Shown piece after piece: positions 1 through 11,878 of a stretch of DNA of 47,567 nucleotides (its first letter is position 1; the number at the start of each line of letters is the position of its first letter). The notes under the pieces are model-generated. The model saw only the letters and a program-made list of their open reading frames with translations. It had not been told where the DNA came from and ran no database searches. The stretch covers positions 1 to 47,567 of the forward strand of contig NZ_BONC01000063.1 of the NCBI RefSeq assembly GCF_016862515.1, given 5' to 3'. Origin of the DNA: Asanoa iriomotensis (GTDB taxonomy: Bacteria > Actinomycetota > Actinomycetes > Mycobacteriales > Micromonosporaceae). Position numbers and translations under genes: made by a program.

Positions 1-73
1 GCGGCAGGACAGACCCTAGGCAACACCGTGGTGCGGGGTCCCCGCTACCGAGTTTCTGGCCTACTGTCTGGTG

Positions 74-298
74 GTGGAGAGTGCGCCGGTCACGGTCGCC
101 ATCGTGCGGAGCCGCATCGAGGCGGAGCTGGCCGTGGGGCTGTTGCGCAGCCAGGGGCTGCGGGCGGCGTTCATCGCGGACGACGTCGGTGGGCTGGAGC
201 CGCAGTTGCAGCAGAGCGGCGTACGCGTGCTGGTCGCGGCCGAGGACGAAGCCGCGGCCCGGCGCATCCTCGCGGACGTGGACGACGACGGGAGCTGA
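74..298 (+). CDS. DUF2007-like putative signal-transducing small protein
   Basis: A 74-aa protein with the compact alpha/beta pattern of DUF2007 proteins: a beta strand (VTVAIVRSRIEAELAVGLL), a helix, and a second half ending in EDEAAARRILADV. Members of this family are small cytoplasmic proteins of unknown role, sometimes called putative signal transducers. GTG at 74 is preferred over GTG at 71 because a TACTGT -10 element lies at 62-67, exactly 6 nt upstream, which fits leaderless transcription. It is followed after 2 nt by the VOC gene, so the two probably share a transcript. The family call rests on overall pattern only. Confidence 0.7.
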   Translation: MESAPVTVAIVRSRIEAELAVGLLRSQGLRAAFIADDVGGLEPQLQQSGVRVLVAAEDEAAARRILADVDDDGS

Positions 299-300
299 CT

Positions 301-684
301 TTGTTGGCGCGCAGCGAAGGCATGTGGTGGGGCACGGCGGTCGAGGCACCGGATCCGGGTGCGCTCTCGCGGTTCTACTCCGCGCTGCTCGGGTGGCCGA
401 TCGTCCACGAGGAGCCCGACACGGCCGTGGTCGCGACCGCGCCGACTGGGCCGTTTGTCGTTTTCCAGCGCGCGACCGACTATCGCGAGCCGGTGTGGCC
501 GCCGGCCGACGGCGCGCAGAGGCCGATGATGCATTTCGACTTCCAGGTCGGCGACCTGGACGCCGCGGTGGCGGAGGCGGTCGCCCTCGGCGCGAAGCAG
601 GCCGACCACCAGCCGCAGGAGCACGTCCGGGTGCTCTTCGACCCGGCCGGCCACCCCTTCTGCCTCTGCCGCGACGACGGCTGA
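301..684 (+). CDS. VOC (glyoxalase/bleomycin-resistance fold) family protein
   Basis: A 127-aa single-domain VOC protein. The first half has the family pattern of a strand followed by a helix with FYSALLGWP, and the second half ends in DPAGHPFCLC, the usual last strand where one metal-ligand position lies. VOC proteins include glyoxalases, dioxygenases and drug-binding proteins; nothing here identifies the ligand. The TTG start at 301 is chosen because GGGAG at 290-294 is correctly spaced; ATG at 322 is the alternative. It probably lies in one operon with the small genes on each side. Confidence 0.8.
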   Translation: MLARSEGMWWGTAVEAPDPGALSRFYSALLGWPIVHEEPDTAVVATAPTGPFVVFQRATDYREPVWPPADGAQRPMMHFDFQVGDLDAAVAEAVALGAKQADHQPQEHVRVLFDPAGHPFCLCRDDG

Positions 685-696
685 CCGGGCGGCGGC

Positions 697-879
697 ATGC
701 ACGACGTTGATCAACCGCTGCGTTACCGCCTGATCACCGGGCCCGACGACGCCGAGTTCTGCGCCCGGGTCAGCGGGCTGCTCGAGCGCGGCTACCGGCT
801 GCACGGGTCGCCGGCGCTGACCTTCGACGGCGAGCGGGTGATCGCCGCGCAGGCGCTGGTGCTGGGGCCCGGCGACTGA
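697..879 (+). CDS. DUF1737 domain protein
   Basis: A 60-aa protein covering the whole DUF1737 domain: RLITGPDDAEFCARVS at the front, a central GYRLHGSPALTFDG and the end VIAAQALV. This family consists of small stand-alone or C-terminal domains of unknown function. The gene starts 12 bp after the VOC stop and reads in the same direction, so it is probably the last gene of the 74-879 unit. There is no clear ribosome binding site beyond a weak GGGCGG. Confidence 0.8.
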   Translation: MHDVDQPLRYRLITGPDDAEFCARVSGLLERGYRLHGSPALTFDGERVIAAQALVLGPGD

Positions 880-936
880 CAGACCGGTCAGGAATCGAGA
901 AGCAACCGCGACCGGTCCGGGCATAGCGTCGAGGGC

Positions 937-1347
937 ATGGATATCACCGTTCGTTGGACATTTCTCCCGCACACCGATCCTGACAAGTCACTCGCCTTCT
1001 ACCGGGACGCCCTGGGTCTGACGGTGCACAACGACGTCGGACAGGGCACCATGCGGTGGATCACCGTCGGGCCCGCCGACGCGGCCGGCACCGCGATCGT
1101 CCTGACGCCGCCGGCCGCCGACCCGGGCGTCACCGACGAGGAGCGGCGCATCATCAACGAGATGATGGCCAAGGGCAGCTATGCCACCATCGTGCTGGGC
1201 ACCGCCGACCTGGATGCGACGTTCGCGAAGGTCCGGGACAGCGGCGCCGAGGTCACCCAGGAGCCGACCGAGCAGCCGTGGGGCGTCCGGGACTGCGCGT
1301 TCCGCGACCCGGCCGGCAACCAGGTCCGGATCAACGAGGTGCGCTGA
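937..1347 (+). CDS. VOC family protein (glyoxalase-like)
   Basis: A 136-aa VOC-fold protein: TDPDKSLAFYRDALGLTV near the N-terminus, a YATIVLGTADLDATFAKVRDSGAEV middle, and the typical end WGVRDCAFRDPAGNQVRI. Similar actinobacterial proteins are annotated as glyoxalase or extradiol-dioxygenase-like, but the substrate is unknown. The ATG start is supported by a TAGCGT -10 element at 924-929 with a 7-nt gap, so the message is probably leaderless. The gene has its own promoter, 57 bp after the DUF1737 gene. Confidence 0.85.
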   Translation: MDITVRWTFLPHTDPDKSLAFYRDALGLTVHNDVGQGTMRWITVGPADAAGTAIVLTPPAADPGVTDEERRIINEMMAKGSYATIVLGTADLDATFAKVRDSGAEVTQEPTEQPWGVRDCAFRDPAGNQVRINEVR

Positions 1348-1432
1348 GCCGAAAACTGTCGCCCGGGCCGCGTAGCATGGCCGGACCCTGCTCGTACGCT
1401 GCGAAATCTCGCTCTGACCGGATGGAGAACCG

Positions 1433-3808
<2,376 letters not shown>

Positions 3809-3896
3809 TCCCGTTCCGCTGGGACCTGGTCACCCGGACCAACTCGGCGCGCTGCCGCACGGCACGGCGGAACCCGACCTGGCTTGCCCAATCATC

Positions 3897-4034
3897 GCTA
3901 CAAACGACGGTCACGGCCTAAACAGCGGCGCCGCACGCTGACCGACCCAGCCACACCCCGGCGCGGACCATCGGCAACAGCCGGCGCCCGCCCAACCATG
4001 GCCACAAACAGTGGTCACGGCCTCAATGGCGGCG
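3897..4034. repeat. Pair of diverged 34-bp direct repeats between convergent genes
   Basis: The 265-bp gap between the UvrA-like gene and grpB contains two related 34-bp segments in direct orientation, at 3897-3930 and 4001-4034. They share the core GGTCACGGCCT and match at 27 of 34 positions; six of the seven differences are transitions. I see no other coding sequence in the gap. They could be copies of a dispersed intergenic repeat. Confidence 0.5.
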
Positions 4035-4073
4035 GCTCGGGCTGAGCGCGACTCCGACGGACCAGGGTTGTGG

Positions 4074-4622
4074 CTACCGCGGCTGCTCGCTGTCGGTGGG
4101 TGGGTTGGCGGCCAGGCGGAGGATGTGCTCGATGAACGGGGCCTTGCCCGCGCGGTATTTCGGGCGGTCGTGGTCGTCGGTGGTGGCCAGGGCGGCTTTG
4201 ACGCGGCCGTATTCGGCCGCCAGGTCCGGGTGGCGGCGGAGGAAGTCGCGGAAGCGGAGCAGCCCGGGCCAGGTCGGGTCGGCCACTTCCCAGACGTGCA
4301 GGTGGTGGGTGCGCCAGGCCGCGTCCGGGAAGCAGAACGACCACTTCCGGTTTTCGTGGTCGCCGGGCTCGGGCGCGTGCACCCAGCCGATCGCGGCCAG
4401 GTCTCGCTCGATGCCGGCGCTGCGGTCGTAGTCGTCGACCACCGCGGACATGTCGATGATCGCCTTGGCCGGTAGGCCCGGGATCGCCGTGCTGCCGATG
4501 TGCTCGACGCGACCGACGAGCCGGCCCGCGAGCGCGGCCTCGACCCGGTCGCGCTCGCGGGCGAAGCTGGCCGCCCAGCCCGGGTCGTGGGGAACGATCC
4601 TGATCGGATCCTGGCGTGTCAT
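4074..4622 (-). CDS. GrpB family protein (UPF0157 nucleotidyltransferase fold)
   Basis: A 182-aa protein with the GrpB signature: the opening IRIVPHDPGWAASFARERD, the central VEHIGSTAIPGLPAKAIID (nucleotidyltransferase-like GS motif followed by acidic residues), and HHLHVWE near 120-126. GrpB-like proteins are related to nucleotidyltransferases, but their substrate is unknown. ATG at 4622 is preferred to the longer frame because the conserved domain starts immediately after it. It is divergent from the DUF1349 gene with 34 bp between start codons. Confidence 0.88.
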   Translation of the reverse strand: MTRQDPIRIVPHDPGWAASFARERDRVEAALAGRLVGRVEHIGSTAIPGLPAKAIIDMSAVVDDYDRSAGIERDLAAIGWVHAPEPGDHENRKWSFCFPDAAWRTHHLHVWEVADPTWPGLLRFRDFLRRHPDLAAEYGRVKAALATTDDHDRPKYRAGKAPFIEHILRLAANPPTDSEQPR

Positions 4623-4656
4623 AGGTCTGCGATCGTAAGCCGCTACGATCCTCGAT

Positions 4657-5226
4657 GTGTTCGAGGGCATGACGTGGCTCAACGAGCCCACCGACTGGTC
4701 GGTCGACGGCGACGAGATCCGGGCCGTCACCGGGCCCCAGACGGACTTCTGGCGGGCGACCTTCTACGGGTGGACCACCGACAGCGGGCACTTCTTCAGC
4801 CAGCCGGTGACCGGCGACTTCACCGCCGAGGCGGTCGTGTCCGCCGCGCACACCACCCGGTTCGACCAGGCCGGGCTGATGGTCCGTGCCGACGAGCGCA
4901 ACTGGTGCAAGAGCGGCCTCGAGGTCACGTCGGGCGTCGTGCAGGTCAGCACCGTCTACACCCGGGAGTTCTCGGATCTCTCGGTCGCGCCGCTCCTCGG
5001 CGAACCAGGCGTGGTTTCCATGCGGGTCACCCGCTTCGACGCGGCGCTCGCCGTGCACTGCCGCGTCGGCGACGGGCGCTGGGAGTTGCTCCGGCTGGGC
5101 CACCTCGACCTGCCGGCCACTGTGGACGTCGGGGTCATGTGCTGCTCGCCGGAGCGCGCCGGGTTGGAGGCCCGGTTCCGCGGTTTCCGCGTCGGGCCGC
5201 CGATCCCGCGTGACGGGCTCGAATAG
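4657..5226 (+). CDS. DUF1349 domain protein (concanavalin A-like fold)
   Basis: A 189-aa protein spanning a DUF1349 domain: WRATFYGWTTDSGHFF, then GDFTAEAVV, FDQAGLMVRADERNWCKSG and the C-terminal GVMCCSPERAGLEARFRGF. This is a jelly-roll, lectin-like fold found in actinobacterial and yeast regulator-of-enolase proteins; its ligand is not known. No signal peptide, so it is cytoplasmic. GTG at 4657 follows a TACGAT -10 element (4644-4649) by 7 nt, which supports a leaderless start; ATG at 4669 is the alternative. It converges on the TraB-like gene. Confidence 0.85.
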   Translation: MFEGMTWLNEPTDWSVDGDEIRAVTGPQTDFWRATFYGWTTDSGHFFSQPVTGDFTAEAVVSAAHTTRFDQAGLMVRADERNWCKSGLEVTSGVVQVSTVYTREFSDLSVAPLLGEPGVVSMRVTRFDAALAVHCRVGDGRWELLRLGHLDLPATVDVGVMCCSPERAGLEARFRGFRVGPPIPRDGLE

Positions 5227-5231
5227 GTCCG

Positions 5232-5945
5232 TCACAGATCCGCGATGGTCAGCCAGTCCGCCGACCTCGGGCGGTAGCCGTAGCGTTGCATCAGACCGAG
5301 CACGACGGCCGCGGTGTGTCCGGCGCCGTAGACCACGGCGACCTCGATGTCCTCATCGCCGCGCTCCTCGTGCAGGTGGCAGAGGGCGGCCAGCAGGCGT
5401 TCGTCGCGTTCGCCGCCCAGCGCCGCCTCCAGCTCCGGCGAGAGGTCGTTGAGCTCCTCGTCCTTGAGCGTCAGCGGGAGGTCGTTCAGCTCCATGGAGC
5501 GCGACCAGATCACGCGGGTGCCGCCGAACAGGCGGACCACCACGATGGCCGGGAACACCGCCCACATCAGCAGGCGTTCCTTGAGCGGGATCCGCCGCCA
5601 GCCGTCCGCGAACTCCGCCTTGCTCACGTCCGGGCGCACGATCGGCACGCCGAGCGCGGCGTAGTCGATGCGTTGCTCGACCAGCTTCGCCCCGCGGTTG
5701 AACCTCAGCACCCGGTAGCTGAGCGTCAGCGCACCCACCAGCACCGAGCCCTTGCGCCCGCCGCCGCCGACGCCCTCGACCACGACGACGTCGGCCGCCT
5801 TGAGCCGCCGGGTCACCGCGGAGTAGAAGGTCGGCTTGGCCATGTGGAGCATCGGGTACAGCACGAACCGCAACGCCGTCCCTGGCCGGCGGAGCCGGAT
5901 GACCGCCGACCGCACGGCCAGATCGGTGACTTCGATGATCTGCAC
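5232..5945 (-). CDS. Hypothetical protein with TraB/GumN-like features
   Basis: A 237-aa protein I can place only loosely. Residues ALRFVLYPMLHMAKPTFYSAV then ADVVVVEGVGG, and a late VAVVYGAGHTAAVVLGL, resemble the layout of the TraB/PrgY/GumN group (an early HxxxxxF/Y segment, a buried VVxEG strand and a late GAGH motif). There is a hydrophobic segment LLMWAVFPAIVVVRLFGG that may contact the membrane. GTG at 5945 is chosen because GACGGGGGCGG lies just upstream and the longer frame has an unlikely Cys/His-rich start. Function unknown. Confidence 0.6.
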   Translation of the reverse strand: MQIIEVTDLAVRSAVIRLRRPGTALRFVLYPMLHMAKPTFYSAVTRRLKAADVVVVEGVGGGGRKGSVLVGALTLSYRVLRFNRGAKLVEQRIDYAALGVPIVRPDVSKAEFADGWRRIPLKERLLMWAVFPAIVVVRLFGGTRVIWSRSMELNDLPLTLKDEELNDLSPELEAALGGERDERLLAALCHLHEERGDEDIEVAVVYGAGHTAAVVLGLMQRYGYRPRSADWLTIADL

Positions 5946-6004
5946 GCCGCCCCCGTCCCTCGCGTGTGGACCGTCAGGGTGACAGCACCTGTCCACCGAC
6001 CCGG

Positions 6005-6520
6005 TCAGCGCGCCGGGGTGAGCGGCTTGACGAGGAAGCGGCAGGGGTCGGCTATGTCGTGCCGTTTGCCGGCCGCGTCGACGTTCTGGTAGCGGTCCAG
6101 GTAGCGGCAGCCGGTGTCGGCGTAGCCGAGTCGCAGGTAGAGCGCCTCCGCTCGGTCGTTGTCGCCGCCGACACCCATGCCGATCCGCTGGGCGCCGCGC
6201 CGCGCGGCGAGTTCCTCGGCCGCGCGGATGATCGCCGTCCCGACGCCCTGTGACTGGTGGTCCGGCACCACTGCCAGCCCGTTGATCTCGGGGCAGTCGG
6301 GGAACCGCTCGCGGACCTCGGGTTCTTTGGCACCCTGCCAGAGGATCTCGCCCGAACCCACGACGACCTCACCGCGGTACGCGACGAGGAAGGTGCTGAA
6401 CCCCTCACACTGCCGCCGGTAACGGGCCGCGTGGTAGTGGTTCAGCCCCGTCGGAAGCTGCCGCTCCAACGCGTCGACATCCCGCTCACCGCACTCCCTG
6501 ACCACCAGTCGTGCCTCCAC
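6005..6520 (-). CDS. GNAT family N-acetyltransferase
   Basis: A 171-aa acetyltransferase. The acetyl-CoA-binding segment is NGLAVVPDHQSQGVGTAIIRAAEELA (motif A, Q-x-x-G-x-G/A), followed by GGDNDRAEALYLRLGYADTG (motif B). Substrate cannot be predicted. The GTG at 6520 is favoured because TAGCAT (6529-6534 on this strand) lies 8 nt upstream and the upstream extension is not family-like; the frame could start as far out as 6595. Divergent from capA. Confidence 0.82.
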   Translation of the reverse strand: MEARLVVRECGERDVDALERQLPTGLNHYHAARYRRQCEGFSTFLVAYRGEVVVGSGEILWQGAKEPEVRERFPDCPEINGLAVVPDHQSQGVGTAIIRAAEELAARRGAQRIGMGVGGDNDRAEALYLRLGYADTGCRYLDRYQNVDAAGKRHDIADPCRFLVKPLTPAR

Positions 6521-6593
6521 GTCGAAGCATGCTACGACCTTTCCGCTGCCCAGGGTGCAGGGCATATGGCAAGGGGTGGATTCGTTTGCGTCC

Positions 6594-7805
6594 ATGCGTC
6601 ACGCTGCACGGATGCTGCTTCGTCGCATGGTTGTCTGTGGCGCCGCGGTTCTGCTCGTGTTCGGGCCGTCTCTGTTGGCCCGCACCGGGGACGGTCCGGT
6701 GCCGCCCGCGAGCGGCACGGCGTCGGGTGGTGGCGGTGGGGCCACGCCGCCCTTCGCGCGATGGCCGCCCACCCCGCCGACCACCACATGGGTGCCGCGG
6801 ACGTTCACCATGGTCGCCAGCGGCGACATCCTGCTCCACTCTGGACTCTGGCGAAGCGACTTCGTCAACCTGTTCAAGGACGTCGCACCGGTCGTCAGCG
6901 CGGCCGACCTGGCGATCTGCCACCTCGAGACGCCGCTCGGGAGACCCAAAGGCCCGTTCACCGGCTACCCGATCTTCTCCGTGCCGCCCCAGGTCACCAC
7001 GGCTCTGAAGAGGACCGGCTACGACGCCTGTTCCACCGCGTCCAACCACAGCCTCGACGGTGGTGCCGCGGGCGTCCGCCGTACCCTCGACGCCCTGGAT
7101 GCGGCGGGCATCGCGCACACGGGCACCGCGCGCAGCAAGGCCGAGGCGGCGCGGCCGACCATCTACGACGTCAACGGCGTCCGGGTCGGCCATCTCTCGT
7201 ACACCTTCAGCTTCAACGGTCTCGTCGAACCCAAGGACAAGCCGTGGCTCGCGAACGAGCTCGACGTCGCCGCGCTGCTGCGGCAGGCACGAACGGCGCG
7301 GGCCGCGGGCGCCGAGTTCGTCGTCGCGTCCGTCCACTGGGGCACCGAGTACGCCCACGAACCCAACGCACAGCAGCGCCGGGTCGCCCGGGAGCTGCTC
7401 CGCTCCCCGGACGTCGACCTGGTCGTCGGCCACCACGCACACGTGGTGCAGCCGTTCGAGCGGATCGGCACCAAGTGGGTGGCCTACGGGCTCGGCAACC
7501 ACGTCTCCGGCCAGGACTTCTCCCTCGACACCAGGGACGGGGTGATGGGCCGCTTCACGGTCACCGAAACAGAAAAGGGGCGGTTCCAGGTCACCCGCGC
7601 CGAGGCCCTGCCGACCTGGATGCTGCTCGACCGCGGCGCGCCGCGCGTCCTGGACGCGGCGCGCTGCGCGAGAAGCGGCGACAAGGCCTGCCTGGCGTCG
7701 TGGCGGCGGACCGCCCGCACGGTGAACACCACGGGCCTGACCGTCATGAAGGTACGGCCAACTCCCCCAGCGCCGACCAGTCGTCCTGCGGCACCGTCGC
7801 GTTGA
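6594..7805 (+). CDS. CapA family protein (poly-gamma-glutamate synthesis CapA-like)
   Basis: About 403 aa with an N-terminal hydrophobic export/anchor segment (MVVCGAAVLLVFGPSLLA) and a Pro/Gly-rich linker, then the CapA metallophosphatase-like domain: VASGDILLH, ASNHSLDGG, VASVHWGTEYAHEP and VVGHHAHVVQ, which hold the expected metal-ligand Asp, Asn and His residues. CapA proteins act outside the membrane in polyglutamate or related wall-polymer assembly. No capB/capC genes are nearby, so the role here is uncertain. The start is uncertain (ATG 6594 or 6612). The last 62 bp overlap the convergent ABM gene. Confidence 0.85.
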   Translation: MRHAARMLLRRMVVCGAAVLLVFGPSLLARTGDGPVPPASGTASGGGGGATPPFARWPPTPPTTTWVPRTFTMVASGDILLHSGLWRSDFVNLFKDVAPVVSAADLAICHLETPLGRPKGPFTGYPIFSVPPQVTTALKRTGYDACSTASNHSLDGGAAGVRRTLDALDAAGIAHTGTARSKAEAARPTIYDVNGVRVGHLSYTFSFNGLVEPKDKPWLANELDVAALLRQARTARAAGAEFVVASVHWGTEYAHEPNAQQRRVARELLRSPDVDLVVGHHAHVVQPFERIGTKWVAYGLGNHVSGQDFSLDTRDGVMGRFTVTETEKGRFQVTRAEALPTWMLLDRGAPRVLDAARCARSGDKACLASWRRTARTVNTTGLTVMKVRPTPPAPTSRPAAPSR

Positions 7806-8070
7806 TGATCTTCGGTGTGGCGGCCAGATAGCCCGGCAGCGTCTTCTGCGCCTGCTTGAAGTGGTCGGAGCCGACGTGCGCGGCACCTGCGTCGCCGTCG
7901 CGGAACGCCTCGACCAGCACGTACTCCGTCGGGTCGTCGAGGCTGCGCGACCAGTCGAACCAGAGGCAGCCGGGCTCCGCGCGGGTCGCGTCCGTGAAGT
8001 CGCGCGAGATCGCCGGCCACTGGTCGGCGTGCTCGGGCTTCACCCGGAACTTGGCGGTAATGAAGATCAT
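7744..8070 (-). CDS. ABM-domain putative quinol monooxygenase
   Basis: A 108-aa single-domain protein of the antibiotic biosynthesis monooxygenase (ABM/YgiN) family: MIFITAKFRVKPEHADQW, TRAEPGCLWFDWSRSLDDPTEYVLVE and FRDGDAGAAHVGSDHF. These small dimeric alpha/beta barrels oxidise quinols or polyketide-like substrates without cofactor, but many have unknown roles. The start at 8070 is set by GGAGG five bases upstream. It converges with capA and overlaps its end by 62 bp, an unusually long overlap for this region. Confidence 0.85.
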   Translation of the reverse strand: MIFITAKFRVKPEHADQWPAISRDFTDATRAEPGCLWFDWSRSLDDPTEYVLVEAFRDGDAGAAHVGSDHFKQAQKTLPGYLAATPKIINATVPQDDWSALGELAVPS

Positions 8071-8152
8071 GCGAACCTCCGAGCGACCGGCGACCACGTA
8101 GGAGACCATTGTCCCCGCGGCCGGTCGTCGTGAGTGTCGCAGAATGACCCGT

Positions 8153-9400
<1,248 letters not shown>

Positions 9401-9403
<3 letters not shown>

Positions 9404-10447
9404 GACAGGCAGGCCCGCGGCGGGGAAGCCCACCGTGACGGTCAGGCCGCCGCCCGGGTTCGGCACCACGCTCAGGTCCGCGTCGTGGCTGTCGGCGACC
9501 GCGCGCACGATCGCCAGACCCAGCCCGCTGCCGCCGGCGCCCCGAAGTCGCTGGAACGGCTCCAGGATCCGGTCGACCGCGTCCGCCGGCACGACCGGGC
9601 CCGTGTTGGCCACGACGAGCACCGCCCGTGTCCCGGAGCACCCCGTCGAGACGTCGACCCGCCCGCCGTCGACGTTGTGCCGCAGAGCGTTGTCCACCAG
9701 GTTGCCGACCAGGCTGGCCACCAGGGTCGGGTCGGCACGGGCCACCAGAGCGGGCCGGAGGTCGGCGGACACGACGGAGGAACCGATCGCCGAAGCCGCC
9801 ACCGCGGCAAGGTCCACGGGTTCCTGGGCCGCCAGCCCCTGCTGGCCTCGCGCCAGCGCCAACAACGCGGCGACCAGCCGCTCCTGCTGCTCCCCGACCC
9901 GCAACAGCTCCGCGCACACGGCGCGCAACGACGCGGCGTCCGCGGCCGGATCGGCGAGCGCGACCTGGATCAACGCCCGCTGGACCGTCAAGGGGGTACG
10001 CAGCTCGTGCGAGGCGTCGGCGACGAAGCGCCGCTGTGCGGCATAGGCGCTGTCGAGCCGGCGGTACAGCCCGGCCAGGGTGGCGGACAGCTCGGCGAAC
10101 TCCGCGTACCGGCCGAGCGCGCCGTGTCCGGGCAACCGGTCGGCGGTGGCGGCGCCGGCCGCGGCGGTGACCTCCCGCAGTGGCCGCAACGCCCGCCCGG
10201 CGAGCGCCCACCCGACCGGCGCGGCGACCAGCGCCACGACGACCAACCCGGCGACGACGGCGAGCAGCACCTGCCCGGTGTTGCCGCCCGTGAACGCATC
10301 GGCCGTGGCACCGACCGCCTGGGTGGACCGACCCGTCCACAGCCCGAGACCGACGACGGCCACCGGCACCGCGCCCAGGACGACCGCCGCCGCCGCGTAC
10401 GCCAGCGCGAGCCGACCCCGCAGCCGCGGCCGCTCAGTCGCCGGCAC
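9401..10447 (-). CDS. Two-component sensor histidine kinase
   Basis: A 348-aa membrane kinase. Two hydrophobic segments (about residues 13-35 and 60-80) flank a short extracellular loop of only about 25 residues. A HAMP-like linker follows, then the HisKA motif FVADASHELRTPL with phospho-acceptor His147, the N box NLVDNALRHN and the ATP-lid glycines GAGGSGLGLAIVRAV. The short sensor loop fits intramembrane-sensing kinases that watch the envelope or a transporter. The GTG start at 10447 overlaps the end of the response regulator gene by 14 nt, which implies translational coupling. Confidence 0.9.
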
Positions 10448-11093
10448 GGTACCCGCCCTCGCGTACCGTCGCGATGATCGACGGCTCGCCCAACTTTGAC
10501 CGCAGCCGGCCGACGGTAGTCTTGACCGTCGTCGTGAACGGGTTCGCCGCCTCGTCCCAGACGTGGTCGAGCAGCTCCTCCGCCGACACCACCACACCGG
10601 GCCGGGCCAGCAGGTGCGCCAGCACCGCGAACTCCTTGGGGCTCAGGGAAACGGGCCGGCCGGCCCGGGTGACGGTCCGCCGGGCCGGGTCCAGCTCCAC
10701 GTCGGCGCAGCGCAGCACCGGCGGCACGGCCCGGCCGGTGCGCCGGCCGAGCGCCCGCACCCGCGCGACCAGCTCCGGGAAGTCGAACGGCTTCGTCAGG
10801 TAGTCGTCGGCACCGAGATCGAGACCGTGCACCCGGTCGGCGAGCGTGCCGGCGGCGGTGAGCATCAGGACCCGGGACGCCAGGCCGCGCGAACCCACCC
10901 GCCGGCACACCTCGTCGCCGGACACGGACGGCAGGTCGCGGTCGAGCACCACCACGTCGTACGGCGTGACGTCCAGGCGTTCCAGCGCCGCGTCGCCGTC
11001 GGTGACGACGTCCACGGCGATGCCCGCGCGCCGCAGCCCGGCGCCGATCGTCCGGGCGAGCAGCTCGTGATCCTCGACCACCAGCACCCGCAT
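10434..11093 (-). CDS. OmpR/PhoB family response regulator
   Basis: A 219-aa regulator. The receiver domain has the acidic pair in VVEDHE, phospho-acceptor Asp51 in VVVLDRDLP, Thr79 and Lys101 in YLTKPFD. The C-terminal winged helix contains LSPKEFAVLAHLL and TTVGRLRSKLG followed by VREGGYRAGD. It pairs with the overlapping histidine kinase gene. ATG at 11093 begins the receiver domain directly; the frame runs to 11105. It probably binds the symmetrical site at 11115-11160 just upstream, controlling itself and the divergent ABC transporter. Confidence 0.92.
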   Translation of the reverse strand: MRVLVVEDHELLARTIGAGLRRAGIAVDVVTDGDAALERLDVTPYDVVVLDRDLPSVSGDEVCRRVGSRGLASRVLMLTAAGTLADRVHGLDLGADDYLTKPFDFPELVARVRALGRRTGRAVPPVLRCADVELDPARRTVTRAGRPVSLSPKEFAVLAHLLARPGVVVSAEELLDHVWDEAANPFTTTVKTTVGRLRSKLGEPSIIATVREGGYRAGD

Positions 11094-11114
11094 GCGGCCC
11101 AGCATGCCAGCGGC

Positions 11115-11160
11115 CTGGTGACAGCCGGGTGACGGTCGCCTGTGACCGGGCTGTCACCAG
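11115..11160. promoter_or_regulatory. Symmetrical operator of GGTGAC repeats between response regulator and ABC genes
   Basis: A perfect 12-bp inverted repeat, CTGGTGACAGCC at 11115-11126 and GGCTGTCACCAG at 11149-11160. On the top strand GGTGAC recurs at 11117 and 11128, an 11-bp step. On the bottom strand GGTGAC (11153-11158) is followed one 11-bp step later by the related GGTCAC-type site (11142-11147). Tandem half-sites one helical turn apart are the usual target of OmpR/PhoB-type regulators. The layout suggests one head-to-tail dimer facing each of the two divergent genes. Confidence 0.6.
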
Positions 11161-11182
11161 TGCCGGCGTAGACATCGGCGGC

Positions 11183-11878
11183 ATGATCCTGGAGACCGAA
11201 GCACTCGCGAAGCGGTACCGGCGGCGCTGGGCGCTGCGCGACTGCACCCTGGCCGTGCCCGAGGGCGCGATCGTCGGCCTGGTCGGGCCGAACGGCGCCG
11301 GCAAGACGACCCTGCTGCAGCTGATCGTGGGCCTGCTGAGCCCGACGGCGGGTGCCGTGCGGGTCCTCGGCGGCACCCCGGACACGGCGATGCGGTCCGG
11401 CCGGGTCGGGTTCGTCGCGCAGGACGCGCCGACCTACGCCGGCCTGACCGTGGCCGAGCACCTGAGCCTGCTCGGCGCCGGCCTCAACGCCCGCCGCTGG
11501 GACGCGGCCGCCGCCCGCGAGCGGGCGGACCGGCTGAGCCTCCCGCTCCGGCAGCGGGCCGGCCGCCTCTCCGGTGGGCAGCGCGCCCAACTCGCGCTCA
11601 CGCTCGCCCTGTCGAAGCGACCCGACCTGCTGGTCCTCGACGAGCCGGTGGCCAGCCTCGACCCGCTGGCCCGCCGCGCGTTCCTCGACGAGACGGTCGC
11701 GGCCGCGACGACCACCGGCACCGCGGTGGTGCTCTCCACCCACCTGGTCGCCGATCTGGCGCACGCCTGCACCCACGTGGTGGTCGTCGCCGGGGGCCGG
11801 GTGCGGCTCGCGGCGCCGTCCCCCGACCCGGCCGAGCTGGAGCGGGTCGTGCTCGACGAGCTGGGGCGGTCCGCGTGA
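11183..11878 (+). CDS. ABC transporter ATP-binding protein
   Basis: A 231-aa single ABC ATPase: Walker A GPNGAGKTT at about residues 37-45, Q-loop FVAQDAPTY, signature LSGGQRAQ, Walker B LLVLDEPVASLDP and the H-loop STHLV. It powers the permease encoded by the next gene, which starts within its stop codon. Divergent from the two-component genes with the operator in the gap. ATG at 11183 is used because the upstream 18 codons are not family-like and run into the operator. It is likely an exporter of the type induced by cell-envelope stress. Confidence 0.9.
   Translation: MILETEALAKRYRRRWALRDCTLAVPEGAIVGLVGPNGAGKTTLLQLIVGLLSPTAGAVRVLGGTPDTAMRSGRVGFVAQDAPTYAGLTVAEHLSLLGAGLNARRWDAAAARERADRLSLPLRQRAGRLSGGQRAQLALTLALSKRPDLLVLDEPVASLDPLARRAFLDETVAAATTTGTAVVLSTHLVADLAHACTHVVVVAGGRVRLAAPSPDPAELERVVLDELGRSA

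Noticed and set aside
33-45. GCGGGG/CCCCGC inverted repeat at the left edge
   Set aside because: Short, GC-only and near the edge, with no clear link to a gene; likely chance at this composition.
5232-5945. Assigning the TraB-like protein to pheromone shutdown
   Set aside because: Only a loose layout match is visible, so no function is claimed.
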